NCBI GenBank assembly: GCA_021234155.1
Contig: JAJEKV010000008.1
Coordinates: 6,636,945 to 6,700,944, forward strand
DNA length: 64,000 bases
From: Isoetes taiwanensis
Taxonomy: Eukaryota; Streptophyta; Lycopodiopsida; Isoetales; Isoetaceae
Direction: 5' to 3'
In this document: positions 1 to 14,076 of the stretch, piece after piece
Layout: each line of letters starts with the position of its first letter
Numbering within the stretch: position 1 is the first letter of the stretch
Notes under the pieces: model-generated
Told to the model about the DNA's origin: nothing
Databases searched by the model: none
Seen by the model: only the letters and a program-made list of their open reading frames with translations
Program-made: the position numbers and the translations under genes

Positions 1-1282
1 CATAGACGTCCATCCCACCACAAGAAAGGTCGAGATTTACATGAAGAGAGCTTTAGCCATATAGAGGGATTAATAGAGCTTTAGCCATATAGAGGGATTA
101 ATACCCGTTAATTTTTTCCATGATTGTTGGGCGGTAAGTTGTTGACTTGGTGACATATTACGTCTAGGGCGGTAAATTGATGACATGGCGAGATAATAGG
201 TCTATGAGAACGTTGGAGCAGTAGTATATCTTCAATGATCTGGTACAGAACAAGGAAATAAAGCTCGAAGTGTTCATTTTCCTAAGGTCATCGTAAAGAG
301 CATATCAGATCTTTTATTGGACGACATATCAGATGTCGCTCGCTTCTCGATGATGTCCAAGTATTGGTACAAGTATATATTCATTCGGTCTTTATTGGAC
401 AATATATCAGATGTCGCTCGCTTCTAGATGATATCCAAATATAGGTACAACTATATATTCACTCTTGTATAGTTAAATATTGTGTGGGGCATATATACAT
501 GTGTGAATATATGTGGCTAGTTGCATTTCACAGTTGTCTTAGAAGAAGAAGACACATTCTAGAAGACGACATGCTACTTAAAGAATATTTCTAGGAGCAT
601 CGAAAACATAGTGTATGTATGTATTAGAGGTGAAATGCTTTCGTTTTCACGAGCATATACTTGTTAGCTTGAGAAGGAAACACGTGCAGAATTAAAAAAC
701 GTAAGACTTTTGGGAACCTTTTTAAGTGAGTGAGCCCCATGCAAAGACGTGGAGGTATTGGTTGCGAGCACAAACACAAAGCTGGAAAAAAACCAAAAAA
801 CCAAGAGGGTTCGTCTACAACTAAAAAGGTCGGTGTATGTTTGAAGCGGTGTATCGCCATAATTCACGACATTCACATTTGATTATAAAAACCCCACGTC
901 ATACGGTTGACGAGGTCATATTTTAGTCAAGTGGGCAGGGTAGCTGACAAAAAATAAATCGACGGCCCGATATAAGACGATGGAGTCTCAACTAACATTC
1001 AAATGTTGACCTCGTGCAGCTTAGACAAAATAGGTAGAAGCCGAATGCAAAAATGTTCAAATGGGATTCGTCAAGCGTTTCTGTCCTCTCCCACAAAGGA
1101 ACGGGCACAAAAAGTCCTCCTCTTCTTTGTCCGAGAACTGTAATTAAATCGCCTCTGTTTGCTCTTATCACGGCACCTCTTTTTCGACCTTAAAACGGTG
1201 GTCGCAGCTTCGCATTTTGCGGGATCCATGTTGCATTAGACAGATCTATGCAAATTTAGGGGACCCAACATTTCTGGCCTTC
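1..1282. other. Upstream region of ABCC gene 1, with short tandem duplications
   Basis: No convincing coding exon is visible. A 28-bp unit is repeated head to tail at 47-74 and 75-102. A roughly 78-bp unit is repeated at 311-388 and 389-466, beginning TTTATTGGAC in both copies, with several substitutions. The last few hundred bases presumably hold the promoter and 5' UTR of the transporter gene that starts at 1283. I see no unambiguous TATA box placed to define a start site. Confidence 0.5.
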
Positions 1283-4200
1283 ATGGAGGCGCTTTACATG
1301 GCCGGTTAGTTTTTTCAGCTCATTATTTCTTCTAATGCTTGGTATCGTTTGCTCTAATGCTTTGTATATTATTTGCAGGCCGATGGGCCTCTGATGTTTC
1401 GGTGCCCGGGATTGAAGCAGCACCGGAGTTTTGGATCCCAGGCCTCAATTGGGTGGATTATACAGCAGGCACTGTGCAAGCAATATTCGTTATTGTGTTT
1501 GCTGTTCTGTTTGTTGCATACCCAAGACCTCGATCCAGTGGCGAGGCACCTAAATTAAATGTATTCATTTCGATTCTGGCTGCCTTGATCTCCTTGGCCA
1601 ATATTGCAACCCTTACCCGAATTCTACATACTGAATGGAGCGATATTTCAATATCCTATTCCGCCGATTCCGTTTACTTTCTATCCAATGCATTGGCGTG
1701 GATGTTTTTCCTGGGTCCGCTGAATCTAAGTCTGAGCAGACCTGCGTATATCGTATCTCGGATATGGTGGGTTGTCACATTTGTGTTTTTCACAATTGCA
1801 ACAGTGATGAAGGCACTGGACATGTCTCATGGTGCACCGTTAACAGTTTTAAGTTTGTTAACTTTTGTAAGCTGCCCTGTTTCTCTCCTTTTGTTGATCC
1901 CTTCCCTCATGAAAAATACAGAAGCACCAACAGACGAGTTAAGAAAGCCCTTGCTTGACCATGCGCCTGAACGTGAGAAAGTAAGTAAATATGCTACGTC
2001 TGGCTTCTTTAGCAAACTATATTTCTCATGGTGCACACCAATTCTGCGCCTGGGTTACGAGAGGCCCGTGACCAAAGAAGATGTTCCCTTGTTGGATGAG
2101 AAGGATAGGACATACCACCAACATCGCGCATTTGTTCGGGCATTTGATGCCCAAGAAAAAAATGATGGTTCTTCAAAGAACTCGCCCGTGTTATGGGCCT
2201 TAATATCTTGTTATTGGAAGGATGCTTTGCTTACTGGAGTGCTTGCCCTTGGCAGAACATTGGCAGTGTCCTTCTCTCCTGTGCTCATTTATCTGTTTAT
2301 ATCCACATTTGCCACAGAGCCAAAATTCAAGTACCAAAAACATGTAATTGTGCTTGCCATCACTCTTGTGACCATAACTCAATCCTTATCTCAAAGGCAT
2401 TGGAGCTTTCGATCCCGTGCATATGGAGCAAAGTTGCAATCTGCAATTATTGCAGCAGCCTATCAGAAGGAGCTGCGTTTATCTAGTGCAGCAAGGCAGA
2501 GACATGCAAGTGGCGAGATTGTGACTTACATTGGTGTAGATGCATATCGCTTGGGTCAGTTCACATGGTATCTGCACTATACATGGTTCATGGTTTTGCA
2601 AACTTTAATTTCTTTGGCCATCGTCTTCATCACTGTCCAATGGGCAGGCTTTGCCTGCGTTGTTGTCTTAGTCCTTACAGTTCTCTTACAAGTTCCTATA
2701 TCAAAAGGTCTTGGGAAAGCCCAGACAAATATGATGACTAATCAGGACAAGAGGTTGAGGTTGACAACAGAAGTTCTAAACAGCATGAAGATCATAAAAT
2801 TGCAAGGTTGGGAAAACGAGTTCAAGACTATGGTCTTTGGGCACCGTAGTGAAGAGCTCAGTTGGCTTTCATCAATGAATTTCTATAGGGGTTTGAGTTT
2901 AACATTATTTTGGCTAGCGTATGCAGTTGGTCTAGTAGCTACTTTCACTGTGTATGTACTTCTGGGTAACACTATTACACCAGCAATGGTGTTCACAGTG
3001 ATTGCAGCATTTGCAAATACTCAAGAACCTGTTAGAATGCTTCCAGAGATCTTGTCTTTTGTCAGCCAGTCTGTGGTGTCATTGCGCCGTCTTGATGCTT
3101 TCCTTCAAGATGAAGAATTGCCTCAGGATGCTGTTGACAAGAAAACCTTGAAAGGATCCAAGACTGCCTTAAAAATTACAAATGCATCCTTCAGCTGGGA
3201 CCCAAGCTCATCACATGAAACATTGAAGGATATCGATGTGGAAATTAAGCATGGTGAAAAGCTTGCAATTTGTGGAACTGTTGGTTGTGGAAAGTCCTCT
3301 CTCATAGCAGCCATCCTTGGAGAAATTCCTAGGACCAAGGGATCTGTAAGTATGAATGCATCCTTATCCTTAAACAATTCCCAATATTACCACAGTTTTA
3401 TAATTTTTTCTTTTGCAGGTACAAGTCAATGGCAAAATTGCCTATGTGGCTCAAGGCGCATGGATCCAAACTGGAAGCATTAGAGACAATATTACATTTG
3501 GAAGTGTGTTTGATAATGCAAAGTACAAGAAGGCCCTGCATGCCTGTGCCCTGGAACAAGATCTTCAGAACTTTCCTCATGGTGATTTAACAGAAATTGG
3601 AGAGAGGGGACTAAACCTTAGTGGTGGTCAGAAACAGCGAATTCAGCTAGCAAGAGCGGTTTACAATGATGCTGATATCTATCTTCTTGATGACCCTTTC
3701 AGTGCTGTTGATGCTCACACGGCTGCCACATTATTCCATGTATGGGCCAAGAATCTTATTGGTGCTTCCCGCCTGCATATATTTCTCTAATCATCTTTCT
3801 GTATTTGACAGGAATGTGTTATGGGGGCATTGCGCACAAAGACTGTGGTTCTAGTAACACATCAAGTGGAGTTTCTTCCTGCTCTTGATTGCATCATGGT
3901 ACATTCAGAATTTCTTTCACCTTTGGAGAAAAAATAGGGGCACAAACTGATCAGCTTAGCGTTTTGATCAAATATGCCCTCCAAGAATTTATATAAGGAT
4001 ATATTGGTATATCTTAATAACGTTTGTTGTCATTGCAGGTGCTTGAGAACGGAGAGGCCCAACAGGTTGGCCATTATGAACAACTCTCACAAGCAGGGCA
4101 AATGTTTGAGAAACTTCTCAATGCACATAAGGAATCCTTAGATACATTCAACGATGCTCATGAGATTGATAGTAGGCATCCTGATTCCGCCAATGGGCAT

Positions 4201-7066
4201 TCTAATTCCTTCAAGAAGAAGAGGAAATCACTGGATTCTGCACCAATTAAAGAAGAGATAGTTGAGAAAATAGATATAACAGCAAACCAGTTGGTTGAAG
4301 AGGAGGGAAAGCAAATTGGAGATGCAGGACTCCGGCCCTATAAAGACTACTTCATTATTTCTGGAGCAGCTGGAATATTCATACTTACGCTAGTATGCCA
4401 AGCATTCCAGGTCCTAGCTTCCGTTTCAGGTGGACTCTGGATGGCAATTCAAGTACAGAATACAACTATCAATGGACCCCTCTTAGTAGGTGGTTATGCC
4501 GCTTTTGCAGCTGTTGGAGCTGTATTTTTCATTGCTCGAATCAATCTTCACAATTATGTTGCGGCTAAAGCATCATCATCTTTCTTTTCACGCTTGATGA
4601 CTTCACTATTCAAGGCACCGATGGCTTTCTTTGATACCACACCTAGTGGAAGGATTCTAAGCAGAGTATGTCCCATTTCAAATTTTGTTAATCTATGCTA
4701 TAACTGTGACATGCCCCTCCTTACCATTTTTGTTCTTGGCAGGTGTCTACAGATACAAGTCTAATAGACACAGACATTGTGCAAGCCATGAATCTGCTAG
4801 TCGCATTCATATTTGATTTTCCAGGAATACTCATTGTACTTGGCGTGGTGATGTGGGAGGCACTGCTCATTGTCATTCCCGTGGTCTTCATTGTATTGCA
4901 GATTGAGGTAATATAAATTTTTGGTAGATGAATTCTTGTTTATAGATGAGTTTTCTATGCAGCCAATTTTAATATGTGAAAATTCTTCTGACAAAAGCGT
5001 TCATTTGTTATCACAGCGCTATTACAGGGCTACGGCCTCGGAGATGATGAGGCTTGGTGCAATGACAAAAGCACCTATTGTAAACTTTTCAGGGGAAACA
5101 GTCAATGGTGCTGCAACGATACGAGCTTTTGATATGGTAGAACGGTTCAAGCAAAAGAGCTTACAACTTATTGATACTGATGCCACTCTCAATTTCCATA
5201 CCTATGGAATTATGGAATGGTTGGTCATACGTGTAGAAACATGTGGCATCACTTTGCTTTGCATTTTTGGACTATTATTGGCATCAATCCCAGGCATTTC
5301 ATCAGGTACGACAAATACGAAGTAATATTTAATAAACACGTCTACTTTTGTTCTAGATCAGTTGCAGTTGAACATGGATAAATCAGTCTGTAGTGTGTCT
5401 TTCAACTCACATAGGAGGATCAATCAGTCTGTAGTGTGTCTTTCAACTCACATAGGAAAAGTGTCCAGAAGCCAGACAAGACACATACAGGCTAAGCACT
5501 TAAGTCCCAAATCCGCACACTTAGAGGGCAACAAAATCATCAAATACCTTTGAGAGTGGTCTATGGAACAGCTTACATAGCCCGTGAGCTTTACTTTTGG
5601 CAATAATAAATTTGCTGGCATCACAGTTGAATGTGAACATGACAATTATGGCAATTACTTATTGACAAAGCATGTTGCCAGGATGCTTTGACATTTGTGC
5701 TTAACACCGTACTCACAGTTTCTGTGTCCTAGTTGATCAAATCAACCTTACATAACTCATTTGTGTAAACTTTTACTGTGTGTAGGCCTTGCTGGGGCAG
5801 GAATGGCTTATGCAATGACTGTTAATGTCAGTCTTGTTATCTTGACACAATGGAACTGCATATTATCAACAAGTATTGTCTCAGTGGAAAGGATTAAGCA
5901 GTACTTACATATACCAGCTGAAGCCCCGGCTATTGTTGAACACAGTCGACCTCCTGCAGAATGGCCTAGTCGTGGGGAAGTAAGGCTTTTAAACCTTCAG
6001 GTATGTATTTAAATAAGACAAGGCACAACTTTAACTGAAGCATCAGATCTTGAGACCTTTCTAATGTCATGACAGTTAAGATATCGACCAACTACCCCTC
6101 TTGTTCTTAAGGGTATTACATGCACGTTTGAAGGGGGACATAAGGTTGGCGTTGTTGGACGAACTGGGAGTGGTAAAACGACATTGATCAGTGCATTTTT
6201 CCGTCTAGTAGAACCTGCTGGTGGACAGATTCTGATTGATGGTATAGACATTACAAAGATTGGACTCTTTGATTTGCGGTCTAAGTTGGGAATAATACCA
6301 CAAGAACCTACCCTATTTCGTGGCACAATTCGCACAAACTTGGACCCCTTGGGAAAATACAGTGACGAAGAAATTTGGGAGGTAAAGTATTTAAGTAATC
6401 AATGCAAGGATTAGAATTATAGGTCAATGCAAGGATTAGCATTATAGATCCAATTCTCCATAAACTGATATAAAGCCTTATAACAACAGACGCTATACAA
6501 GTGCCAAATGGGCGACGAGATAAAGAGCATGTCCATGCAACTGGATTCTTCTGGTAAGTCCCTTGCACTTGAATTATGGCTAGTGCTGTTTTACTCTTAA
6601 TCATATCTGTTTTTCGATACAGTCACTGACGAGGGGGGCAACTGGAGTGCTGGGCAACGCCAACTATTCTGTCTAGGACGAGTTCTACTGAAAAGGACAC
6701 GCATTCTTGTACTGGATGAAGCAACCGCATCTATAGACTCCGCAACTGATGCTGTCCTTCAGCGGGTCATAAGAACTGAGTTTAAATCATGCACTGTCAT
6801 TACAGTAGCACATAGAATCCCCACCGTCATTGACAGCGACAAAGTATTAGCCTTATCTGATGGTAAGTCACGCACAAATGCTTTAAGTACGATATGTGCT
6901 TCAAATTAGAAGTCCTAACCTGTTGTAACTTGCAGGTTTTCTTGCTGAATATGATAAGCCGGAAGTGCTGCTTCAAAATCGGGAGTCGTTGTTCTCGAAG
7001 CTAGTGGCGGAATATTGGGCACAACGTAGCCAAAAATCTTCGGAAGATCTGTCCAAGCATAGCTAG
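1283..7066 (+). CDS. ABCC-type (MRP) ABC transporter, complete, 12 exons
   Basis: Predicted exons: 1283-1304, 1379-3345, 3419-3739, 3812-3898, 4039-4665, 4743-4907, 5017-5305, 5786-6000, 6076-6381, 6490-6553, 6623-6862, 6936-7066. All introns are GT-AG, frame is kept throughout, and the product is 1477 residues, a normal length for plant ABCC proteins. Order: hydrophobic TMD0 (about residues 25-200), TMD1, NBD1 with Walker [10 protein letters not shown] (about 640), signature LSGGQKQR (about 730) and Walker [12 protein letters not shown] (about 752), an acidic/basic linker, TMD2, then NBD2 with Walker [10 protein letters not shown] (about 1259), signature WSAGQRQL (about 1362), Walker [10 protein letters not shown] and AHR switch loop. 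Family role: ATP-driven export of conjugates or other organic anions, commonly at the tonoplast. The substrate here is unknown. The ATG at 1283 was chosen because its 7 codons plus one base splice in phase to exon 2. That first 74-bp intron is the least certain part. No disabling lesion is seen. Confidence 0.93.
5381..5457. repeat. 41-bp tandem duplication inside ABCC gene 1 intron
   Basis: Two nearly perfect copies, starting at 5381 and 5422, share the run AATCAGTCTGTAGTGTGTCT and more. They lie within the 480-bp intron between exons 7 and 8, so coding is not affected. Confidence 0.85.
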
Positions 7067-10000
7067 CTAATTCGGCCCGCTTGCCAAGCCAACATCCAAA
7101 ATGTTGTTTTTTGTGTAATGTATTAATGGCTGTGTGTTTTTGACCACTTATAAAATATTCCTCAACGAAGAGTCTTTTGAAAAATTTCGAATTGTGGCTT
7201 ATAAGTACAACATAAGAAGCAATAATTTGTCCAAAGTTGTTGGCAATAACATTCAACTCTATGCCAAGAGGAGCTCCCACACATGGAGGGAAGCACAAAA
7301 CAAATCCTCAAATATAAACTTAAAACTAAATCTAAATCTTAATCTAAATGTAGAACAAAAAAGCACGGCACTAGAGTAGAGGTAGCAAGGCAAATATTAC
7401 ATCTATGTAGAACAGTAGAAACCATGAACTAATACTTGCCTTAGTGCCACATTAGCTAATTGAGTTTAGAGTAAAGAATTCACATAATCATGAATTACTT
7501 GTGAACTAACCTTGCTAAGTTATAGTGCAATCCTAGTCGATGAAACCCTTCAGAGGACTTTGCCTATTAATATCTTTCTCTCATGGTGTCATTTTCAAGA
7601 AATCACTACAGATTTTGAGAATGTATGAGTCAGTTTGAACGAAAATATCTCCGTAATTTATTTCAAAATTGATCTATTCTATGGCTCCTATAGATAGGGC
7701 CGACTTGTGTCTTTCAATATGTAGCACAATAATAGGGAGTTCTAAGGGATTTGATATGGACGCATAAATCACCATTCTTGAGACCGTAAATCATACCCCT
7801 AAAATAATTGAATGGGTTATTATTATAAAACAAAATAATATAGACTCAATAGCGAATATTAACATGTTAAGTTGTTGTTTGCATTGGTTAAAGCATTCTT
7901 ATTAGAATATTGTATTATTTTGGTAGAGGCTCAAGTCTCCATATTTTATACTTCGAAACCTTAGGCGAGCCTACATTTCATATCTCCAAACCATCGAGGT
8001 AGTCTAGGGTGCACCTCGTTTAGAATACGTAGCCATCGAAGTTGCAATGGATATTCAAGAAATTTCTTATTACTATTGACAGTATCAAGAATGTGAAGAC
8101 CTAGATTTTGCCAGTAGAAAGAGATTATACCATATTGAATGTGACTAATTTGGGCACCAAAATGACAAATATTTGAAGTTTCATGCTATTAAGATAAACG
8201 CACTTAAATATGGACTCAAAGAAAAATTAACGCATTAAGTTATTAGTTGCATTGTGTTAAAGCATTCTTATTAGGATATTGTATTATTTTGGTGGAGGCT
8301 CGAGTCTCCATATTTTATATTTCAAAACCTTAGGCGAACCTATATTTCATATCTCCAAACGAGAGGCGCCCCCAATCATAAGTGACTATAATCAAAATGA
8401 GACCAAAGCCCCAATTATACAATCTGGAACATAGGCTGGACGGATCCGATGACTGAGGTAGTCTAGGTGCACGTCTATGATTATAATCGAAACGAGACCA
8501 AAGCTCCAATTATACAATCTGGAACATAGGATGGACGGATCCGATGACTGAGGTAGTCTAGATGCACCTCGTTTAGATGTAGCTATCGAAGTTGCAACAG
8601 ATATTCAAGAAATTTCTTACTACTATTGACAGTATCAAGAATGTGACTTAACCTAGATTTGGCAGTAGAAAGAGATTACCTTGGCAGGTGCTTGAATGAG
8701 ATTGAGTGTGAATAATTTGGTTACCAAAATGGCAAGGTGTACATAATAAGAGAAATATCAATATTTCTAGGATGCTAAGCAAGGACTAGTATGCTAATTA
8801 TGCAAAGACAACCAGTGCGGGTGCTAACATTTTATTATAAGGCAACTCATTCTGTTGACATTAAGTTGTAAATCTGCTACTGACATAATAACAACATTAT
8901 TACTAAATGACACCAAGTTGTTACACCATGATTGAATAAATATTTGAAGTTTTATGCTATTAAGGCAATCACACTTAAATGATCTTCATACGTCACAAGT
9001 CCATCTTGAGTGGCTCCTCCTCCTCCTCCTCCTCCTCCTCCTCCTCCTCCTCGCAAGAGAGATTCTCAACTCTCATTTCTTCTTCATCAAATTTGTCAGA
9101 ACTCTAGAGCCATTAAAGATGTTCTAGGTGTGATTTCTATTGTTTGAATGATGAATTACACAAAACATACATGCTTCATCTAGCTGTGCAAGCATAAAAA
9201 GGTGTTGGACAAGAGCCTTAAGCACCATGAACTTATAACACGAGAAGAGTTCAGCGACAAGAATTAGTCTAGAGATAACATATCTGAAGTATCATCTCTC
9301 ACTTCTAGCTCAAGGAAGGAACATTTATAGACCATCGATACTTTTGCATGGGCATAAAAAACAACCCCATGAAAGATGTGGAGTTTGACATTTGCAAATC
9401 GACCATGGCTAAAGAGCCCAGATCAAATCCCATTTGTTTAACTAAGGCCTATGCATCTAGGTGAAAACAGTGAATTGACTAGCCAAGGCAATGTTGAATA
9501 GACCTGTAGCCAGGTCCCTTTTTCATTGAACACTTTTACATGCAAATGTTCGAAGGCAAATGCGCAAAGTACAGAGATTCAAAGCAAGACACGAAGACCA
9601 TATAGAGATCCTTGATATGGAGCAACTTACCTCAGACCAAATGCCATACATGAGTTCAATCTGGTTAAGAGTCATATCTACAACTTTTGACCAATTGACA
9701 CTAGAAGAGCCTACGGTGCTAAGAGAAGGCAATTTATTGAGCTGGCGTGCTTTGTGGATGGACTAATGGAAGCTTCATAGCATTCTCACAGCAAGTTCTC
9801 TGCTATTAGCTCCCCCCCGCCCCCAAAACACAGGTACATCTCATGAAAACAACGAGAATTTGCTTGAAACCCAGCCCAAAACTTGAGGATACCTCTGTCA
9901 TATGGTATCAAGCTTGGTTTGAGATGACACGTGTTCATTATCACCGTGAAAGAGATGAACTAATGTTGGAAGTGGTGACAATGATATCCACAACCATGGA

Positions 10001-12499
10001 ACCTTTAGCATAGCACGTATTGAAGGACACGACTTAAATAGATACCTTACTACTTTTCAAGGAGCTTGTAAGAAGGGAGAAGGAATGGCTAGAGTCAAAG
10101 AAATAATGCCTGCTTCAGAATTCGTTTAACAACCTTCTTGTGCTGAAACATGATGCAATAAAAAAAGTATTGCTTGTTTGATAAGATGTAAATTGTGAGA
10201 CACATAATCATCATTGAGAGCAAACTAGGACGATTAGAGGAACTAGGACAAAAAGCAAAACAATGAGAGGAATAGAAAAAAGGATGACTATAATAGATCA
10301 GGCAAATAGGGCAAACAAAGAAGAAATGGTTAAGCAGGGCTGATGAAGTAACTGGAATAGTCAGAGCAAAGGGTTAAAAAAAGAAATGAAGAAAAAAACA
10401 TATATATGAACACCAATAGGGCAAAGAGAACTAAGGCGAATCAAAGAGGTGAATCGAACAAACAAGGAAGCAAGACAAAAAAGAGTAAAATAAAGACAGA
10501 AAGTAAAATGCAATAACAACATCTCCTGCCTTACGAGACCAAAACACCACTCGAGAAACATCGAAATATGACAAGGTAAAAGACATCATGCTGGAAATGC
10601 ATGAGCATATGCAATTGTACACAAGAATTGGAGAGGCATGGGGTCACACAACATGAGCTGGCACTCTCAGCTCGAGGCATTGCAGGCTGATGTGATTCAA
10701 ACAACTGCTGTACATGTCAGAATGCCTGAGACATGCCCAAATGCCTAGCAAGACTGGCACTTGTTGCACAATAAAGATAGGTCAAAGACACTTCTACCTC
10801 AACTAGATAGCAAAGGCATCAGATCAACTCAGATTGGGCAGCAATAGGATGCCCATCGACAAACGCTATTATATTCGCCTTTAGCATGTAGGATATTGGA
10901 AAGCTGCTCAACGAGTAGCAAGAGCAAAAATGCAAGGATCATAATGTAGTGGTTTGAGGCCTCGTGGAGAAGGCAAGGAAAAACCTCAACAAGAAGATTC
11001 AAATAATAGTTCTATATAAGATAAAATTTAATGCTTCTGTCTGGACATGCAATGCCCCCCCCCAATGCCCTAACTAGCTATGAATTGTAAAATTCACGGT
11101 GGTAGATGCAGTGGTAAAAATGTGTCATACTGGGGTGAAATTTAAAGGCAACCTTCTTATATGAGGAATATGGCCCTCTCTACAGTAGGAGTCACGTCGG
11201 CATGAGCTCATTCGAGTGATAGATTAAGAAACTACGGCGTTGCTTCTTTGGTTCAAGAAAAGATATACATCTAACCCTACTGTAGCAAACACTGTATAGA
11301 CAGGAACAACTGGGTCATCTTTTATTGCAAACACCCGCATTATCTCAAGCAAGTGATATTACAACTTCTGATGCAAGCGATACTGGTGCTGCTGCAACCC
11401 CTTGGGGTGCTGCTACTGCTCCCGCAATCCATCATGGTTCTGCTACTGCTGCTGCTACTCAAGCAGCCCCTTCGGGGTGTTATTGTTACCGCATCCCCTT
11501 GATGTGCTACTATTGCGTCTGCAACTGCAACTCCACATGCCACCACTTTCAAATAGGGAATATGTCTGTGAATGTTCTTCTAAAATTTTAGAGGCTTTTT
11601 ACGGCAGAAGGGGAATAGTTTGAACTCTATAGCCAGGGATATGGATTTTATTGTCCTTACGCATTAGAAAATGCTGATCGAGGATAGTAAATCTGCCAGG
11701 CTATCAACATTCCTAAGATGGATCCAATGATATAATTAATTGACCTAGTGAAGTGGTGTTCTAATTAAGTTCTTTGAAAACATCGAGTACAAAATTGGTT
11801 CCCCTTACTAGGAGTAAATTTTTTTGAAAAGCTTAGAGAATAAAAATACTCTAAAATTAGACAATCATCAAGAACATGACGAAAATAAAGAATACAAGAT
11901 AAAAGATAGACCATCTGTTGCTTAGGCAGAGCACTCAGAAGCAAAAAAAATTATGCGTACTTTGCGCTAGAAAATACTCTATTTAACACCGTTCCATGAT
12001 AACAAGGTTTAAAATGAAACGCACTTATTTAAGAAGTGCGTTTGAAAGATTCCTTCTAAAAATTTACAAAATTCTAAAATACCACTAAAAAGGACTCTTT
12101 TACTATCTTGTGTCTAAAGATTTATAAAACTGCTCATGAAAACAGACATTTTAGGAAGACTTAACATTAAGGAGAAGAACAACAAAGAAAAATATCTCAT
12201 TTTAGAGGGGAAAAGGACCACTACGAAAGCCAAAGATTTATTATGGAGCAAACTCGTATGAAAAAATTAGACGCTTTTGTATCTTATCCCTTAGAACGCT
12301 TTATATTAGGTACATATAGAAGACAAAAAATTTGTTATTTCACAACCATTTTGGCTAAACATCCTAATTGACCTTAAAAGACATTGGGAGACAGTTGAAC
12401 AAACCGCTTGAATGAAAAATTATTGTTTTTGCATCATATGGTATTACAAATGATAATACATCCACGAAATCATGCGTTAGTTGAAGTTCCAACCGACGA
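7067..12499. repeat. Gene-poor region with nested direct repeats and a (CTC)n tract
   Basis: No gene is recognised. Block A (about 7863-7991 and 8230-8360), block B (7996-8095 and 8549-8646) and block C (8399-8466 and 8494-8560) are diverged direct repeats interleaved with each other, as expected from nested duplication of an old mobile element. A perfect CTC/TCC microsatellite runs from about 9013 to 9053. Around 11380-11470 a GCTGCT-rich low-complexity stretch gives spurious ORFs on both strands. A single copy of the palindromic unit found in bulk at 14455-14836 occurs just beyond this region at 12503-12519. Confidence 0.6.
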
Positions 12500-14000
12500 T
12501 GCCGTATAAATTTATACCGAGGAAACGAAGTTGAAGTAGTGAAGCTCGCGGATTACATGGCCTTCTTTGTTGTTCTCGGAGATGTATTCATCATGTCTTT
12601 GGGCTTGCACAATACCAATCCACAATATAGTGATGTTGAGAAGATAGTCAAGCTCCTTGTCAATGTTGAGAGTCTTGACTGACAATTCCATCATCTCAGA
12701 AAGTGCAGCCCATCGCACATTTCTCCAGAGAAGTATTTGTCTATCTTGCCTTTTTTTGTCTGTTTGCAAAGAAATAGGTAAACTCTTGAGGGGTTGCTGC
12801 TCCTCGCACCCTTATGGACAAACTACGTAGTTTCCTTCTCGTTGAACACATGTGTATCCATAACATTTTGGGGTCCTTTGCCTTTAGAAGCAGTTTTTGA
12901 GCTGCCTAAAGTGAAGTTAGCATGTGTGTAGAGAAAAAAAAGTAAAAATAACAACGGGATTCGACTAATTTATGCTCTAACATTGCATTACAAGGTCAGA
13001 GAATTTAGAACTATTTTAGAACTTTTTGAACTAAAAAACTAAGAAAACTGCATAAAATTATCCCTTGAGTGTGTTATTTCAACAGTATTAAGTTGCAAAA
13101 ACCTTTGGGAGCAAGAAAGACCCCACAAGATTTTGCACGATATAAACTTATACTCCTGGACTACATATTTTATGTATATATATATCTATATACATCTTAT
13201 ACATGTTAATATATATATACAAGAAATTTAATGCGTCCTACGATGCATGTTCCAATTTTAGCATGTTCTTACGGTGCAAGGCCTTGTCGTGCTCTAGGTA
13301 ACCAATGATTCTACTGAGATTCTCTTTTGATTGCTCTATATTCTTCAATATTCTATGTACTATATTTAGCATTCATGAAAATTCCCCTAGATTCTCTTAG
13401 AATTTTCTATTTTGATTGAGATGCTTACCCATAAGCATTTAGAACCTTCCAAAATAATCTATTTTGGATCTGTGCAACATTTCTAAAACACTTTTTATTT
13501 TTAGACTGAGGCGCTTACCTGAGCATCTAGAACAATTTTTTTTTTCAAGATTTATATTGTACACCTTTATTATGAAACATTTTAGAACATTCTATTGTGG
13601 CTCTTTGCAAAATCTTAAAAAAACTCTAAGGTTTCATCAAGATTTTCTTAGATTTTCTTAGATATTATGAAAATTCCCTTAGATTCAACTAGATTTTAAG
13701 AGATTCCTTTAGGCTTGTAAATATCTTCCTAGATTCCCTTACAATTTATGAGATTTCCTTAGATTCCCTTTAATTCCCCTAGATTCCCTTTCATTCTAGA
13801 AATTTCTAGAACATTCTAAAACTTTCTGGAACATTCTGAAACTTTCAAAACATCCTAGAACTTTCTGGAAGTATTTCCCTATTTCCTTACATTCCCGAAG
13901 ATTCCCCTACATCCTAGAGTTATCTAGAATGTTATATTCTATTTTATCTTAATTAAGAATTACCCTTAAGTATATTTGAAACAGAAATTATTCATAGAAT
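12500..14000. other. AT-rich region, short degenerate TTCC/TTCTAGAA-type repeats
   Basis: An 86-codon minus-strand ORF (12512-12769) has a fairly natural composition but no family I recognise. From about 13370 to 13920 the DNA is built of short degenerate repeats (AGATTCCCTT, TTCTAGAA, ACATTCT). The stretch 13795-13880 contains alternating TTC and GAA triplets resembling heat-shock-element spacing, but no gene lies close by. Confidence 0.4.
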
Positions 14001-14076
14001 TAATGCTTGGTCTAGTGGTTAGAAAGGGGGGCTGGGGGGTTAATGATCAGGGTTCGAATCCCCCCAATAACATAAA
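14001..14076 (+). repeat. tRNA-like sequence, probable SINE head
   Basis: An A-box-like run TGGTCTAGTGG (14008-14018) and a canonical B-box GGTTCGAATCC (14051-14061) are separated by about 32 bases, the spacing of a tRNA gene internal promoter. A G-rich stretch and a C-rich stretch flank the T-loop. It ends near AACATAAAAAAA. Acceptor and anticodon stems are poor, so it is not a functional tRNA. A tRNA-derived SINE or pseudo-tRNA fits best. Degenerate repeats of GTGAGCCGTAGGATC type follow, at about 14133, 14210 and 14330. Confidence 0.5.

Noticed and set aside
1373-2486. Out-of-frame ORFs inside ABCC gene 1
   Set aside because: Shadows of the transporter reading frame.
11325-11623. ORFs on both strands rich in Ala, Cys and Ser
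   Set aside because: Translation of a GCTGCT low-complexity tract in several frames, with no motif.
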